A stretch of 57,593 bases of DNA from an uncultured Gammaproteobacteria bacterium (GTDB taxonomy: Bacteria > Pseudomonadota > Gammaproteobacteria > Arenicellales > JAANXG01). The notes below the pieces were generated by a model. The model did not search any database and had not been told where the DNA came from. It worked only from the letters and a program-made list of their open reading frames with translations. The translations under genes were made by a program, and so were the position numbers. Shown piece by piece: positions 1-9,891 of this stretch (within the stretch, counting starts at the first letter, position 1; every line of letters begins with the position of its first letter). The DNA lies in assembly GCA_947258975.1 (NCBI GenBank), contig CAMYKK010000036.1:1-57593 (forward strand). The letters run 5' to 3'.

Positions 1-22
1 GACCCCGGGGTCTGACCCCTAT
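1..22. repeat. GGGGTCTGACCCC-type short palindrome at left edge
   Basis: The first 22 bases contain CCCCGGGG and GGGGTCTGACCCC. A related GGGGGCAGACCCC motif lies near 30418. Such motifs often sit in intergenic repeats beside REP-like elements. The element is cut by the window edge, so its full extent is unknown. Confidence 0.3.
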
Positions 23-37
23 GTTGGTTCTTGCGGG

Positions 38-2380
38 TTAGTGCGCCTGAATCACCAACGCCGGGTCGCCGAGTTGGGTCCAGCCGAGGATCACGTCCAA
101 CTGCTCGGGATGGCGCGCCGCATACGCGCGCTTGGCCTCGAGAATGGCGCGGCCAATGGTCATCCCCGGCTGAAACATCCGCCGGTATACCTCCAGCGCC
201 AACTCCCGCTCCGAGGCCGCCTCGGTCAAGGTGCTCGCCCCCAGCACCGACACCGCCCCGCGGTCCCCGTTCAACATCAATTCATGACCCAAGGTGTCCT
301 CGCTGGGCGACACATAGTAGGTGTTCCAACACCCCCACTGAGTCACCACCGTCGGCCTGCTCGGATTGACCAGCCCCGCCGCATCGCCCCCCGAAAACAA
401 GCCGTCAAAAGTCCACTCCGTAGGCCCGGAATGACCCACAAACGCCGTCACCGCCACCCCCGCATTCAACGCCCCAAGCAACGCTTCGCGAGCGCCCGCA
501 AGCCCCAGACCCCCAGGCCCATCCATATACGCCCGCGTCACCCCACCCTGCCACGCAGCCGGTAACTCGGCAATCATCGCCTCACTGTCCGCGGTAAACG
601 AATACAACTGACCCTGATCGTAATCGTCCGCAGCAAATACCACCGTGTGATCATAATCCCGCTGACCATAAGCCGCCATCTTGGCTACAATCACCGCCAA
701 CTCCCCGGCCGTGCGCACCGGCAAACGCCCGATCGCAATATCCGGCACATCGTCCCCATCCACATCCGCATATCCCGCATCCACCGGCGCAAAACGCACA
801 ATCGCATCCGTTTGCTTATACAACGACGGAATAAAACTCACCGCCCCCAAATTCAGATAATTGCGGTAGTCATATACGTCACCACCCACCAACAACACAT
901 ACTCGGTGCCCAACTTCTCCACCGCATGACGAATGTAATCACCAATCGCCTTGGCATCGACGATGTAATCCCCCCACTGCGCATAAATATCACCCACCTC
1001 CACCACCTTCACACTGAATCCCTGCGCCTGCTTCATCTGCACCAATAACTCCAGATCCGCACCCACAAAGTCCTCATGGGTGATGATCACATACTGCGCC
1101 TCGCCCTCATTGATCACCCCCGCATCACCGGGAACGCTAAATCCCACGCCGGACAACGCCGCCACCGTCGATACATAGTAGGTCGCCGGCTCTTCACTGC
1201 CCGCAAAACGCACTGCATAGCCATCACCCCGCAATGCCGCCCGCCCCTTGAGCCGCACTACCCCAGACGCATCCTCCCGGTATACCACCACCTGATCATC
1301 GGGCAGACCGGTCACCTCGAACAACGCCCCGGCAGCCCGGAACGCCAACCGCCCGTCTTTGGCCACGAACGCCCGCGGATAACGCACGCTGTACGATTCC
1401 AAATTCACCAGATCAAAGAACCCGCCGGTATCAAACGGCAACCCAAGACGCAAGGTGTTGGCCCCCGCCTCGAGCACCCCAGCCGACAACTCAGACACCA
1501 CCGTGTGCGCCGTGATGCCGTCAAACCAATCATCCGCCACCGCCACCCCATTGAGCGTCACCACCACATGGTGATCCGCATCCACCGTCAGTAAATCGCT
1601 GCCACCCCACAGCTTCACCTGCAACTGCGCCGGCACCCCAGCCGCCACATACTCGTCCACCATCACCGTGAAATCCCCGTTATACGGCGCCCCATAGGCC
1701 AGCATCCGCGCCGCATACCAAGCATCCTCCAACGGCGCCGCCATGCCATAGTGCACCTGGGGCGCAAACTCCGCACGCGCCATGTAAAACGCCTCCGGCA
1801 CCGCCCGCCACGGCAACCGGCTACTGTCTAACGCCACCCGCTCGGCCTGGGAACGGTCCACCAGCAAGGTATACACATTGGTGCCGGTGTACACCGTGTC
1901 CAATCCCGCTCCCACAAATTCGATAAACCCACCGGGACCAAAACGCTTCGCCGCCTTGCCCGAACGCTTCACCCGGCCCTGCACCCACATCGGCACCGGC
2001 GCGCCCCGATTGACCAGCGCCAGATCCCGTACCTGCACCCCAGTAAGGTCCAGACCCGCCGCCACCAGCTGCTCATGGGTCACCCGGTGCACCCCGGTGG
2101 CGCTCACCTCAAGGTTGAGCTTCGCGTTATAACCCGTTGATAAAAATTGAGTAATACCCGTATCTTTAGGTAAGCCCTGAGCCCGCCTCGCCAATCGCAT
2201 ACGCCGCGCTCGCTGACGGCCCACCCGCCGCTGACGATGCTCGCCGCGTATCGCCTGCCAATCCGTCCGCCTGCGCGACTCACGCTTGGCCCCATAACGC
2301 TTGCCCAAACGAAACGGCCCATGCACCGTCTGCTTGCCGGTCATGTCAATATCCACCAGCGCAAACACCTCGCCTACCAC
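38..2380 (-). CDS. Gingipain-like C25 family cysteine peptidase (probable C-terminal half of a split gene)
   Basis: The C-terminal half carries the C25 (gingipain) catalytic pair: His650 in VGHSG and Cys684 in QWGCWN, followed by the usual LGDPAL ending. The N-terminal ~350 residues contain the beta-rich segment common before C25 domains in secreted bacterial proteins (TGVHRVT, GAPVPMWVQG, NVYTLLVD). Known family members cleave peptide bonds outside the cell or at the surface. There is no signal peptide. The GTG start overlaps the TAG stop of the upstream SdrD-repeat gene (2374-2380), and residues 2-30 (VGEVFALVDIDMTGK, HGPFRLGKRYG) look like the interior of a larger protein. In related proteins, as I recall them, the upstream FRWTTATEVGNVGFYLY segment and this region are continuous. 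I therefore infer that the two ORFs were one gene, separated by a one-base frameshift in a C5/G5 run at 2383-2387. The alternative is two translationally coupled genes. Confidence in the family is high. Confidence 0.85.
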   Translation of the reverse strand: MVGEVFALVDIDMTGKQTVHGPFRLGKRYGAKRESRRRTDWQAIRGEHRQRRVGRQRARRMRLARRAQGLPKDTGITQFLSTGYNAKLNLEVSATGVHRVTHEQLVAAGLDLTGVQVRDLALVNRGAPVPMWVQGRVKRSGKAAKRFGPGGFIEFVGAGLDTVYTGTNVYTLLVDRSQAERVALDSSRLPWRAVPEAFYMARAEFAPQVHYGMAAPLEDAWYAARMLAYGAPYNGDFTVMVDEYVAAGVPAQLQVKLWGGSDLLTVDADHHVVVTLNGVAVADDWFDGITAHTVVSELSAGVLEAGANTLRLGLPFDTGGFFDLVNLESYSVRYPRAFVAKDGRLAFRAAGALFEVTGLPDDQVVVYREDASGVVRLKGRAALRGDGYAVRFAGSEEPATYYVSTVAALSGVGFSVPGDAGVINEGEAQYVIITHEDFVGADLELLVQMKQAQGFSVKVVEVGDIYAQWGDYIVDAKAIGDYIRHAVEKLGTEYVLLVGGDVYDYRNYLNLGAVSFIPSLYKQTDAIVRFAPVDAGYADVDGDDVPDIAIGRLPVRTAGELAVIVAKMAAYGQRDYDHTVVFAADDYDQGQLYSFTADSEAMIAELPAAWQGGVTRAYMDGPGGLGLAGAREALLGALNAGVAVTAFVGHSGPTEWTFDGLFSGGDAAGLVNPSRPTVVTQWGCWNTYYVSPSEDTLGHELMLNGDRGAVSVLGASTLTEAASERELALEVYRRMFQPGMTIGRAILEAKRAYAARHPEQLDVILGWTQLGDPALVIQAH

Positions 2381-5300
2381 CTCCCCCGCCTCAACCCATC
2401 ATTCACCGCCGACCAATCCCCACCATCCTTCACATACAAATAAAAACCTACATTGCCCACCTCCGTCGCCGTCGTCCAGCGAAACGATACCGCACCACCT
2501 CGACCACGCACCGCATGAAACGATCGCAACGTCACCGGATTGGTGACTACACCGCTGTCGAAATAACCGAAATCATTATCCAACGAATCGGCGCCCGCCA
2601 AGGTCACCGGATGCACGCCACCGGATCCACCCTGCGTGGTCTGTTGGTATTTCTCCGCCACCGTGCCGGCCACATCCACCTCGATCTCATAGTTCCCATC
2701 CACGAGATCCAAGAATTCGTAATCGCCGCTGCCGTCGGCGGTCGTGGTGCCGATCAAGAAGCGTTCGCCGCTCACAATACGGTACAGGTAAACCGTGGCA
2801 CCGGCGATGCCCGGTTCACCGCCTTCCTGGGTCGGGACCGTGTCACCGTTGTTGTTCTCGTCCTCGAATATGGTCCCGCGGATGGCACTGCCGCTAGGCA
2901 GCGTAAAGGCGAAGTCCTGGCCGAAGTCGGTGCCGTTGGCGGGCAACACGACGGCGGAGGTGGTAACACAAACCCCGCACGGTCCGCCGGGATCCGCGGT
3001 CTGCTGGAATCCACCGGTGACGCCGTTGGCGTCGGTCAAGACCACCAGGTAATTGCCCGCCGGCAACGCGTTGAACTGATAATCGCCGTTGGCGTCCGTC
3101 ACCGCGTTGCGAATCAGATTATCGGTCCCCGGCTCCAATACACCGATGACACCGGTGTCCAGCCACAACTCCATAGTCACACCCTGAAAACCCGGCTCGC
3201 CGGTATCCAACACACCATTGCCGTTGACGTCACGCCAAACCTTGTCACCGATCACCCCGCTGCCCGCGCTCGGCGTGTCCGAGGCGCGGTAGCCGAAGTC
3301 CGCGTCGTCATAGTCCTGCCCGGCGATCAATGAAATCGTCGCCGTGGGATCGCTGCCCACCGCCAGGTTCAGGCCGATGAGCACGCCGTTCAAGTCGGTG
3401 ACGTCGACCTGGTAGTCACCCGCCGGCAGACCCGTGAAGTCATAACCACCGTCCGCACCCGTGGTGGTGGTGGCGACGATGTTGCCACCCGAATCCAGCA
3501 GATTGACGGTCACCCCGGCGATGCCTTCCCCGGTATCGAACACACCGTCCTCGTCCGCATCCAGAAACACCCGGTCGCCAATGCTGCCCTGTGCATCGGG
3601 TGCCGCCGGATCGACGTTGAAACCGAAGTCGAGATGGGTCACCACCGCATCGGCCGCCACCGAAATTTGATAGTGATCATCGCCCGCCGGCATGTTGGTC
3701 GGCTGGGTCTCGTCATAGCCGAGCGCCTGCACGTCGCCTTTGTCGTAGGTCACCACATAATCGCCGGCCGGCAGATTGGTCACCAGCCACGACCCGTCGG
3801 CAGCGGTCGCCACCCGCGCCACCTCGGTCATGGTGGCCTGGTCCATGACCACCACGTCGATACCGGCGATACCGGTCTCGCCGGGATCCTCTAGTCCATC
3901 GCCGTTGGCGTCATACCACACCCGGTCGCCGATGACCGCGGTGCCGCCGCCGGCGGTGGTCGGCACATAGCCGAAATCGGCGTCGTCGTAGTCCTCGCCC
4001 GTGCTCAGCGCAATCACCGCCGACGGATCGACACCCGCATAGGTGGTCTCGAGCAGATTGGCCGGTAACGTCGCCTCATCCACGTCCACCAGATAGTCGC
4101 CGGCGGCAAGTCCCGAAAAATTGTAACGGCCGGTGGGATCGGTAACCGTGGTCGCGATCAACGTGTCGTTGGCTGGATTGAGTAATCCGTCGCCGTCGGT
4201 GTCTTCGTACACCCGCACCGTCACCCCCGGCAGGCCCGCCTCCGCAGGACCACGCACCCCGTCGGCGTTCGCGTCCAGCCACACCGAATCGCCGATGGCC
4301 CCGGTGCCCGGGGTGCGTGCGTAACCGAAATCATTACCGCTGACCACGCCGTCGGCGGCGCCGTCACCGGCATCGGCCGCCGCATTCACGGTCACCGGCA
4401 ACTCATCGAGGCCGCTGGTGAGCCGATAGGCGTTCAGGACATCTTGGTCGTCGGTAACCGCGACCACGTAGTTGCCGTCCGGCATGTCGGCGAACTGGTA
4501 GTCGCCGTTGGCGTCGGTGGTCGTCGTGGCGAGGACATTGCCGCTCGCGTCGCGCAGCGCAAGTGTCACGCCGGCAATACCGGGCTCACCTGCCCCGTCG
4601 TCGACCCCATCCAGATCGAGATCGTCGAACACATTGCCGGCGATGTCGAGCAGTGCCGTATTCCGGTAGCCGAAGTCCATGTCGAATACGTTGTTGCGTA
4701 CCGTGGTCACGTTGGCGGTGCCGGCGTTGTCACAGGCGGCGCAGGTCCCGGTTTCATCCGGATCCCCGGTCTGCGTATAGCCGTCCAGCACCGCGCTGGC
4801 GAGAAAATTAGACGCGTCCATCTCCACCCGGTAGGTGCCGGGATCGTAACCAACAAACAGATAACTGCCGTCCGCCGCAGTGGTGGTGGTGGCGAGCACC
4901 GCGGTAGTAACGGGATCGACGAGATTCACCAGCACGCCGCCGATACCCAACTCACCGGTGTCCTGCGTGCCGTCACCGTCAGCGTCGCTCCACAACCGGT
5001 CACCGATGGCCCCCGGGGCGTAGTACCCGAAGTTGATCCCGACGGCATCGGTACCGGCCACCGTGACCGCCAACTGGCTGTTCTGTGCCGAAACGGTGGT
5101 GCCGCCCACCTGGTGCAACACCGCGTTGTTGTCGGTGATGTCGATGGTATAACTGCCATCGGCGACGCCGCTGAAGCTAAAGCTGCCGTCCGCACCAGTG
5201 ATAGTGGTAGCCACGGTATTGCCGGAACCGTCGAGCAGGCTCACGGTCACTCCGGACAGCCCCGGCTCGCCGATGTCTTTCACGCCGTCACCGTCAATGT

Positions 5301-8300
5301 CGTACCAGGTCTTATCGCTGATCGAGTGCAGCGCCGGATTGGCAAACCCGAAGTCCACGTCCACCACCGCCTTGTCGGCGACGGCGGTGACCGGTGCGCT
5401 TTCGTACCCGCCCGCGCTCTGCGGTCCGCTGGTCGGGGTGAATCCGGCGATGTCCGGATCCGCGCTGTCAACGCGCACGACGTATTCGCCCGGCACGACC
5501 CCGACGAACAGATAATCGCCATCCGGCGCCGTGGTGGTGGTGTCCTCGACCACGTCGTCGGCGGTACCGAACACGCCGTCGGCCCCGGCGGAGATCAACT
5601 GCACCGTCACGCTGGCGATGCCGGCCTCGCCCGGATCCTGCACCCCGTCACTGTCGGCATCCGACCACAGCCGGTCGCCGATGACCGCGGTGCCGGCGTT
5701 CGGCACATAACCGAAATCGTTGTCCAGCAGCGTCTCGTTGCCGGTGATCAGCAGCGGCCCGAAGCTGCCGCCGTTGCCCGGCGCCGGGCTGAGCCCGGCC
5801 GGCACCCCGGACACCGCCACCACCGTGTAGCCGCCGGGATAGACATGGTCGAACACATAATGGCCGTAATCGTCGGTGACGTCGGTGGCGCAGTCGACAC
5901 CCGGCGTGCACGCACCATCGCGCAGCTCGACGGTGATCCCTTCGATGCCCGGCTCACCGATGTCTTGCACCCCATCGCCATCCACATCCAACCACACCCG
6001 GTCGCCGATAGTGCCGCCCGGATCCACCGGGTCGATGACCGCATCCCTGACCGATCCCGACTGGTCGCTGGACGCGGACCCGACATTGTCGATGGCGGCG
6101 AAGAACGGATCCAGCGGATCGTCGACCTGCACGCGGAATTTGACCGTCATGCTGTCATCGGCCGATCCCGCGGGCTCGAGCACGAACGCGTCGGGCGCGC
6201 CCACCACCAGGTTTGGCGGCACCCCGTTGGCGAGCGGTGGATTACCGCTTGCCGGGTTGTTGTCCAAGATCTGGGTATTCGCCCCCTGGATGCCGCTGAA
6301 GTCGATGCCCTGCACCCACGCTGCGAAGAATTCTTCGGTTCGCTGGGTCTCGAGGCGCACCGTGGTGTCGTTGACATAGCGCGCGGAGTACATGCTTGCC
6401 GGCCACCGATCGTCGCTATCCCTCGAATTGCCGTTGTAGGACAGGCCCATGCGGTCGCTGGCGGCGGCATCGACGGTAATGTCCCGGGTCGACGTTTCGG
6501 CAATATTTGGTTGAAACCGGTAGTCCACCGCTAGGTCCGGGTGGGTCATGATATAGACGTCGAAACTGATGCCGTTGTCGTTGCGGTACAGACCAACCGC
6601 TACCTGGCTCTCGGTGGCGTTCTGGGTCACGCCGTTGCCCAGTGTGATGGCCGCGGCTTCCGCAGTCTGTCTTATCTCCTCGTGTCGACCGTACCCGGTG
6701 CCCCACACCCAGGTGTTGTCGCGGGCTACCGAGGTGATGGCCGCGGTGTTGTACTCGCCCGTCGCATTGATGCCAAATCCGCTGTTGTTGCCGGTGACGT
6801 TCGCCCGCTGCACGGTCCAGTCGCTGTCCCACTCCACTACCATCACCGTGCTGGTCGCTGTGTTTAGGCTGTTTCTCACACTGTCGGCATGCCGCCGCCA
6901 ATTGATGGTATTGCTACCCGACGGAAATAACCGTGTGTGGCAGTTGGCTTGATCGTCTTGATCAGACTCCCCGGTCTGGCAGCCGGCGCCGTTGAAACCG
7001 CCGATCAACGCAACCTGGTTGATATCGCTCCAGTTGGTCCCTGAGGTGTCGGTACCGCTGGTGCCGGATCCGCTGTGGACCACGCTCTGTACATCGAGCA
7101 ACTTGAAACCGCTGGTGTTTGACACCGGCAGCGGCAGGGACTCGACCACCGTGACAACGCCCACCCAATCGCCGCTGCCGCCACCGCGCTCCAGGCGGAT
7201 CACGTTACTGCCGCTCGAGGTGCCGAGATCACCGGTGCCAAACGGATCCTGGGTCAGGCGCGCGTAATTATCGTTCGGACCCTGGTCATCGGTGGTCGAC
7301 GCACCCTGGATGATGACAAAGTAATCAGAAACCAGGTTCTGACCCAAGGTCAGGTCGTAAGTAGTGCCGGGGAACTGACCGGCGGCGATGTAATACTCGG
7401 TCACCCGCATCGGGTCGGCCAAATATGGCCCGGTGGCCTCGGTGGTCTGCGCCACATAGCTCACGCCGTCCGGCAGCGGATCGCTGGCGACGATATTGGA
7501 CTGGCGTACGCCGGTGGTATTGCTGATGGTCAAGGTGTACTCGACCACATCGCCGGGTGAGACCTCGCCCGCGCCGCTAGGCGGCCCGGCGTCGATGACA
7601 ATCGCGGAGGTCTTGTCTATCGACAACGGCAGCGAGAAACCGAAGTCATTGCCGGTATCGACGCCGCCGCTGGGCGTTGGAAAAATCGCGGTCTCGATAT
7701 TGTCGGTGGTGAGGGTTGCCCCCAACGGATAGGAAATGAGGTCGGTGACGATGGTGAAGTTTCCGGACGAACCGACATCGAACCGGTAGGCGCCGTTGGC
7801 ATCGGTGCGCACCCGCGTGCAGTCGGTGCCGGGTGTGCACACCCCGTCTTGCAGTTCGACCACGATCCCCGCGTAGCCGAACTCGTTGGCATCGAGCACC
7901 CCGTCCCCGTCGCGATCGACGAACACCGTGCCTTCGATCACGTTCACCGGCCCCACCGGGTTGTCGGCATCGTCGGTGATCACCGCGCTGTCGTCGCTCG
8001 CGGCCTGGGCGGTGTTGACCAGCAGCGTGCCGTCCGGCACCCCGAGGTTGACTTCGGCCCAAAAGACGACGGTAGTGGTCTCTCCGGGATTCAAGGTCCC
8101 GACGTTGTAGCCACCCTCGTCCAACGGGAACGGCGTCGCGGGTCCCGCATCGTCGGGTATGGGCACACCGTCGTGTTGCGTGGTGCCGGGCACATACGTG
8201 GTGTTGGCGTCCGGGGTGTCGCTGACGATCACATTGGCCGCCGGCGAGGTGCCGGGATTTTCGATGTCAATGATGTATTGCAGCGTGTCGCCGGGGCTGA

Positions 8301-9891
8301 TGTAGCCATCACCATTGAGATCGACGACCAATACCGACTGCTTGATCACACTCAACGCCGAGATACCGAGTACGGTGGTACCCATATCCAGGGCCGGATT
8401 ACCGGTCGGCGCATTGGCCGGATCCTGTCCCCAGGCGCCGGCTAGGATCGCCCCGTCGGCGTCCAGGCACAAGGTGTTGGTCGAACTGAAGATGCGCGCA
8501 GTGGTCATGTCGCCGTCGCTGTCGGTGATGCGTAACGACTGCAGCGCGGTCAACGCGAAGTTCTGATCGGCGGTGCCGTCATCGTCGAAATCCACACACA
8601 CCGTGGTGTCGCTGGCGGCGGTGACCCACACCGGGCTGGCATCCGGATCGTCCGGACCGGGTACCGCGTCGATATCGTCGCTGCCCGGCGCCCAACCGAC
8701 CTTGAGTATGGTCGACAGCTTGGTCTCCGGGATCAGCGTATAGCCCCAGTCGTGCACCTGCTGGTCGTCATCGACCTCGCCGATGGCGAAGAACGGCCGG
8801 GCGTCGCTGGACACGAAGCGCGCACCCTGATTGGTGGGCATCTGGTACTTGACGACACTGTCGGCCGGCACGTTCACCGGGGTAGTCCCGCCTTGCGTAG
8901 TAACGTTGACGGTCAGCGCGGTGGTGTCGGGGTTATACAGCAGCACCACGGAAGGCTCGGCGCCGTCGGTCGTGCCCACCGGGCTCATGTAGGCGTTGCT
9001 CCAGTCGCTGGTGGGTATCATGGTGTACCAGCGCGCCTCGTACCCGGCACCGATGTCGCCGGTCAGCAGGTCGACCTGCACCGCTGCCGAAGACGTCACC
9101 GTGCCGCCGATCTGCACCCCGTCCACCAACAGGCTCTGGCCTTGATTCAAGGTAGTGCTGACCTCCGGCGTGCCGTCACCGTCGATATCGACATCCACCG
9201 ACGTGCCGACGCTGGCCGCCATGATGGAAAACCGCGTATCCTGAAACATACAATAGCTGGCCGAATCGGCACCCGCGCCACAGGCGGCCAGTCCTTCCCC
9301 GCCGGGGGCCTCGAAGCTGGTGCCCCAGTCCTTGGTGGCGAACACCTCGACGGCGCCGGCAAGCACCGTGCCGCGGGTAAGCCCCCAGGCCGAACGCGTC
9401 ACCGCCACCGCTGCGGTCACCCCGAATTTATCACCGCCGTCGTACAGCACGGTGGCTGGATTGCGGGGATTGGCAAACACGTCGTCTTCGACGAGGATGA
9501 CGTCGCCACCATTCAGCACGTCATTGGCGTCGGTACAGGTGACCGGTAATCCGTTGACATTCGGGGCACAGCCATTAGCGGCGCTGCCATCGCCCCACAC
9601 CTCGGTAGAGGCTTGGCCCGGCGACTCCAGATCGGCCTCGAAACCGTCCTCCCAGTGATCCCAAGTCAGTTCAATATCACCATTGGCGGCGATCGCGACG
9701 ACACTGTGGATGGTACTGTCCGGGAACGTGGTGTCCAGAGTTAAAAAGGTGGTCCGCGTGTCGGCCTCCGGGACCGGCACGAAAAACGTGTCCACGATCG
9801 CGGCGCGCGCGCCGTGGCTGACAAGCAGGCCCGCCAGGACCAGTCCCAGCGCCTTGCGCAAGCTACCCTTTGGATGTAAGCGTTTGTGCAT
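2374..9891 (-). CDS. Giant secreted SdrD B-repeat / DUF11-type surface protein
   Basis: This is a 2505-residue protein with a signal peptide at the N-terminus (LGLVLAGLLVSHGARA). A beta-rich N-terminal region of about 500 residues follows, then two DUF11-like domains (near SVIKQSVLVVDLNGDG and SIDKTSAIVIDAG). About eleven SdrD B-like modules then run to the C-terminus. Each opens with a motif like IGDRVWLDxDGDGVQD and ends in NDFGY or DADFGY. The Asp-rich loops are typical calcium sites in this fold, so the tail is probably a rigid, calcium-stabilised stalk at the cell surface. The last ~40 residues (VTLRSFHAVRG, FRWTTATEVGNVGFYLY) normally lead into a C25 peptidase, but here the frame ends after GLRRGRW. 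The peptidase gene starts in the next frame with a 7-base overlap. Role (adhesin, processed surface layer) is inference. Confidence 0.85.
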   Translation of the reverse strand: MHKRLHPKGSLRKALGLVLAGLLVSHGARAAIVDTFFVPVPEADTRTTFLTLDTTFPDSTIHSVVAIAANGDIELTWDHWEDGFEADLESPGQASTEVWGDGSAANGCAPNVNGLPVTCTDANDVLNGGDVILVEDDVFANPRNPATVLYDGGDKFGVTAAVAVTRSAWGLTRGTVLAGAVEVFATKDWGTSFEAPGGEGLAACGAGADSASYCMFQDTRFSIMAASVGTSVDVDIDGDGTPEVSTTLNQGQSLLVDGVQIGGTVTSSAAVQVDLLTGDIGAGYEARWYTMIPTSDWSNAYMSPVGTTDGAEPSVVLLYNPDTTALTVNVTTQGGTTPVNVPADSVVKYQMPTNQGARFVSSDARPFFAIGEVDDDQQVHDWGYTLIPETKLSTILKVGWAPGSDDIDAVPGPDDPDASPVWVTAASDTTVCVDFDDDGTADQNFALTALQSLRITDSDGDMTTARIFSSTNTLCLDADGAILAGAWGQDPANAPTGNPALDMGTTVLGISALSVIKQSVLVVDLNGDGYISPGDTLQYIIDIENPGTSPAANVIVSDTPDANTTYVPGTTQHDGVPIPDDAGPATPFPLDEGGYNVGTLNPGETTTVVFWAEVNLGVPDGTLLVNTAQAASDDSAVITDDADNPVGPVNVIEGTVFVDRDGDGVLDANEFGYAGIVVELQDGVCTPGTDCTRVRTDANGAYRFDVGSSGNFTIVTDLISYPLGATLTTDNIETAIFPTPSGGVDTGNDFGFSLPLSIDKTSAIVIDAGPPSGAGEVSPGDVVEYTLTISNTTGVRQSNIVASDPLPDGVSYVAQTTEATGPYLADPMRVTEYYIAAGQFPGTTYDLTLGQNLVSDYFVIIQGASTTDDQGPNDNYARLTQDPFGTGDLGTSSGSNVIRLERGGGSGDWVGVVTVVESLPLPVSNTSGFKLLDVQSVVHSGSGTSGTDTSGTNWSDINQVALIGGFNGAGCQTGESDQDDQANCHTRLFPSGSNTINWRRHADSVRNSLNTATSTVMVVEWDSDWTVQRANVTGNNSGFGINATGEYNTAAITSVARDNTWVWGTGYGRHEEIRQTAEAAAITLGNGVTQNATESQVAVGLYRNDNGISFDVYIMTHPDLAVDYRFQPNIAETSTRDITVDAAASDRMGLSYNGNSRDSDDRWPASMYSARYVNDTTVRLETQRTEEFFAAWVQGIDFSGIQGANTQILDNNPASGNPPLANGVPPNLVVGAPDAFVLEPAGSADDSMTVKFRVQVDDPLDPFFAAIDNVGSASSDQSGSVRDAVIDPVDPGGTIGDRVWLDVDGDGVQDIGEPGIEGITVELRDGACTPGVDCATDVTDDYGHYVFDHVYPGGYTVVAVSGVPAGLSPAPGNGGSFGPLLITGNETLLDNDFGYVPNAGTAVIGDRLWSDADSDGVQDPGEAGIASVTVQLISAGADGVFGTADDVVEDTTTTAPDGDYLFVGVVPGEYVVRVDSADPDIAGFTPTSGPQSAGGYESAPVTAVADKAVVDVDFGFANPALHSISDKTWYDIDGDGVKDIGEPGLSGVTVSLLDGSGNTVATTITGADGSFSFSGVADGSYTIDITDNNAVLHQVGGTTVSAQNSQLAVTVAGTDAVGINFGYYAPGAIGDRLWSDADGDGTQDTGELGIGGVLVNLVDPVTTAVLATTTTAADGSYLFVGYDPGTYRVEMDASNFLASAVLDGYTQTGDPDETGTCAACDNAGTANVTTVRNNVFDMDFGYRNTALLDIAGNVFDDLDLDGVDDGAGEPGIAGVTLALRDASGNVLATTTTDANGDYQFADMPDGNYVVAVTDDQDVLNAYRLTSGLDELPVTVNAAADAGDGAADGVVSGNDFGYARTPGTGAIGDSVWLDANADGVRGPAEAGLPGVTVRVYEDTDGDGLLNPANDTLIATTVTDPTGRYNFSGLAAGDYLVDVDEATLPANLLETTYAGVDPSAVIALSTGEDYDDADFGYVPTTAGGGTAVIGDRVWYDANGDGLEDPGETGIAGIDVVVMDQATMTEVARVATAADGSWLVTNLPAGDYVVTYDKGDVQALGYDETQPTNMPAGDDHYQISVAADAVVTHLDFGFNVDPAAPDAQGSIGDRVFLDADEDGVFDTGEGIAGVTVNLLDSGGNIVATTTTGADGGYDFTGLPAGDYQVDVTDLNGVLIGLNLAVGSDPTATISLIAGQDYDDADFGYRASDTPSAGSGVIGDKVWRDVNGNGVLDTGEPGFQGVTMELWLDTGVIGVLEPGTDNLIRNAVTDANGDYQFNALPAGNYLVVLTDANGVTGGFQQTADPGGPCGVCVTTSAVVLPANGTDFGQDFAFTLPSGSAIRGTIFEDENNNGDTVPTQEGGEPGIAGATVYLYRIVSGERFLIGTTTADGSGDYEFLDLVDGNYEIEVDVAGTVAEKYQQTTQGGSGGVHPVTLAGADSLDNDFGYFDSGVVTNPVTLRSFHAVRGRGGAVSFRWTTATEVGNVGFYLYVKDGGDWSAVNDGLRRGRW

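Noticed and set aside
4444-6534. 696-residue plus-strand ORF opposite the SdrD gene
   Set aside because: Its His/Arg/Gly-rich composition is the reverse-strand shadow of Asp/Gly-rich repeat DNA, with no family features.
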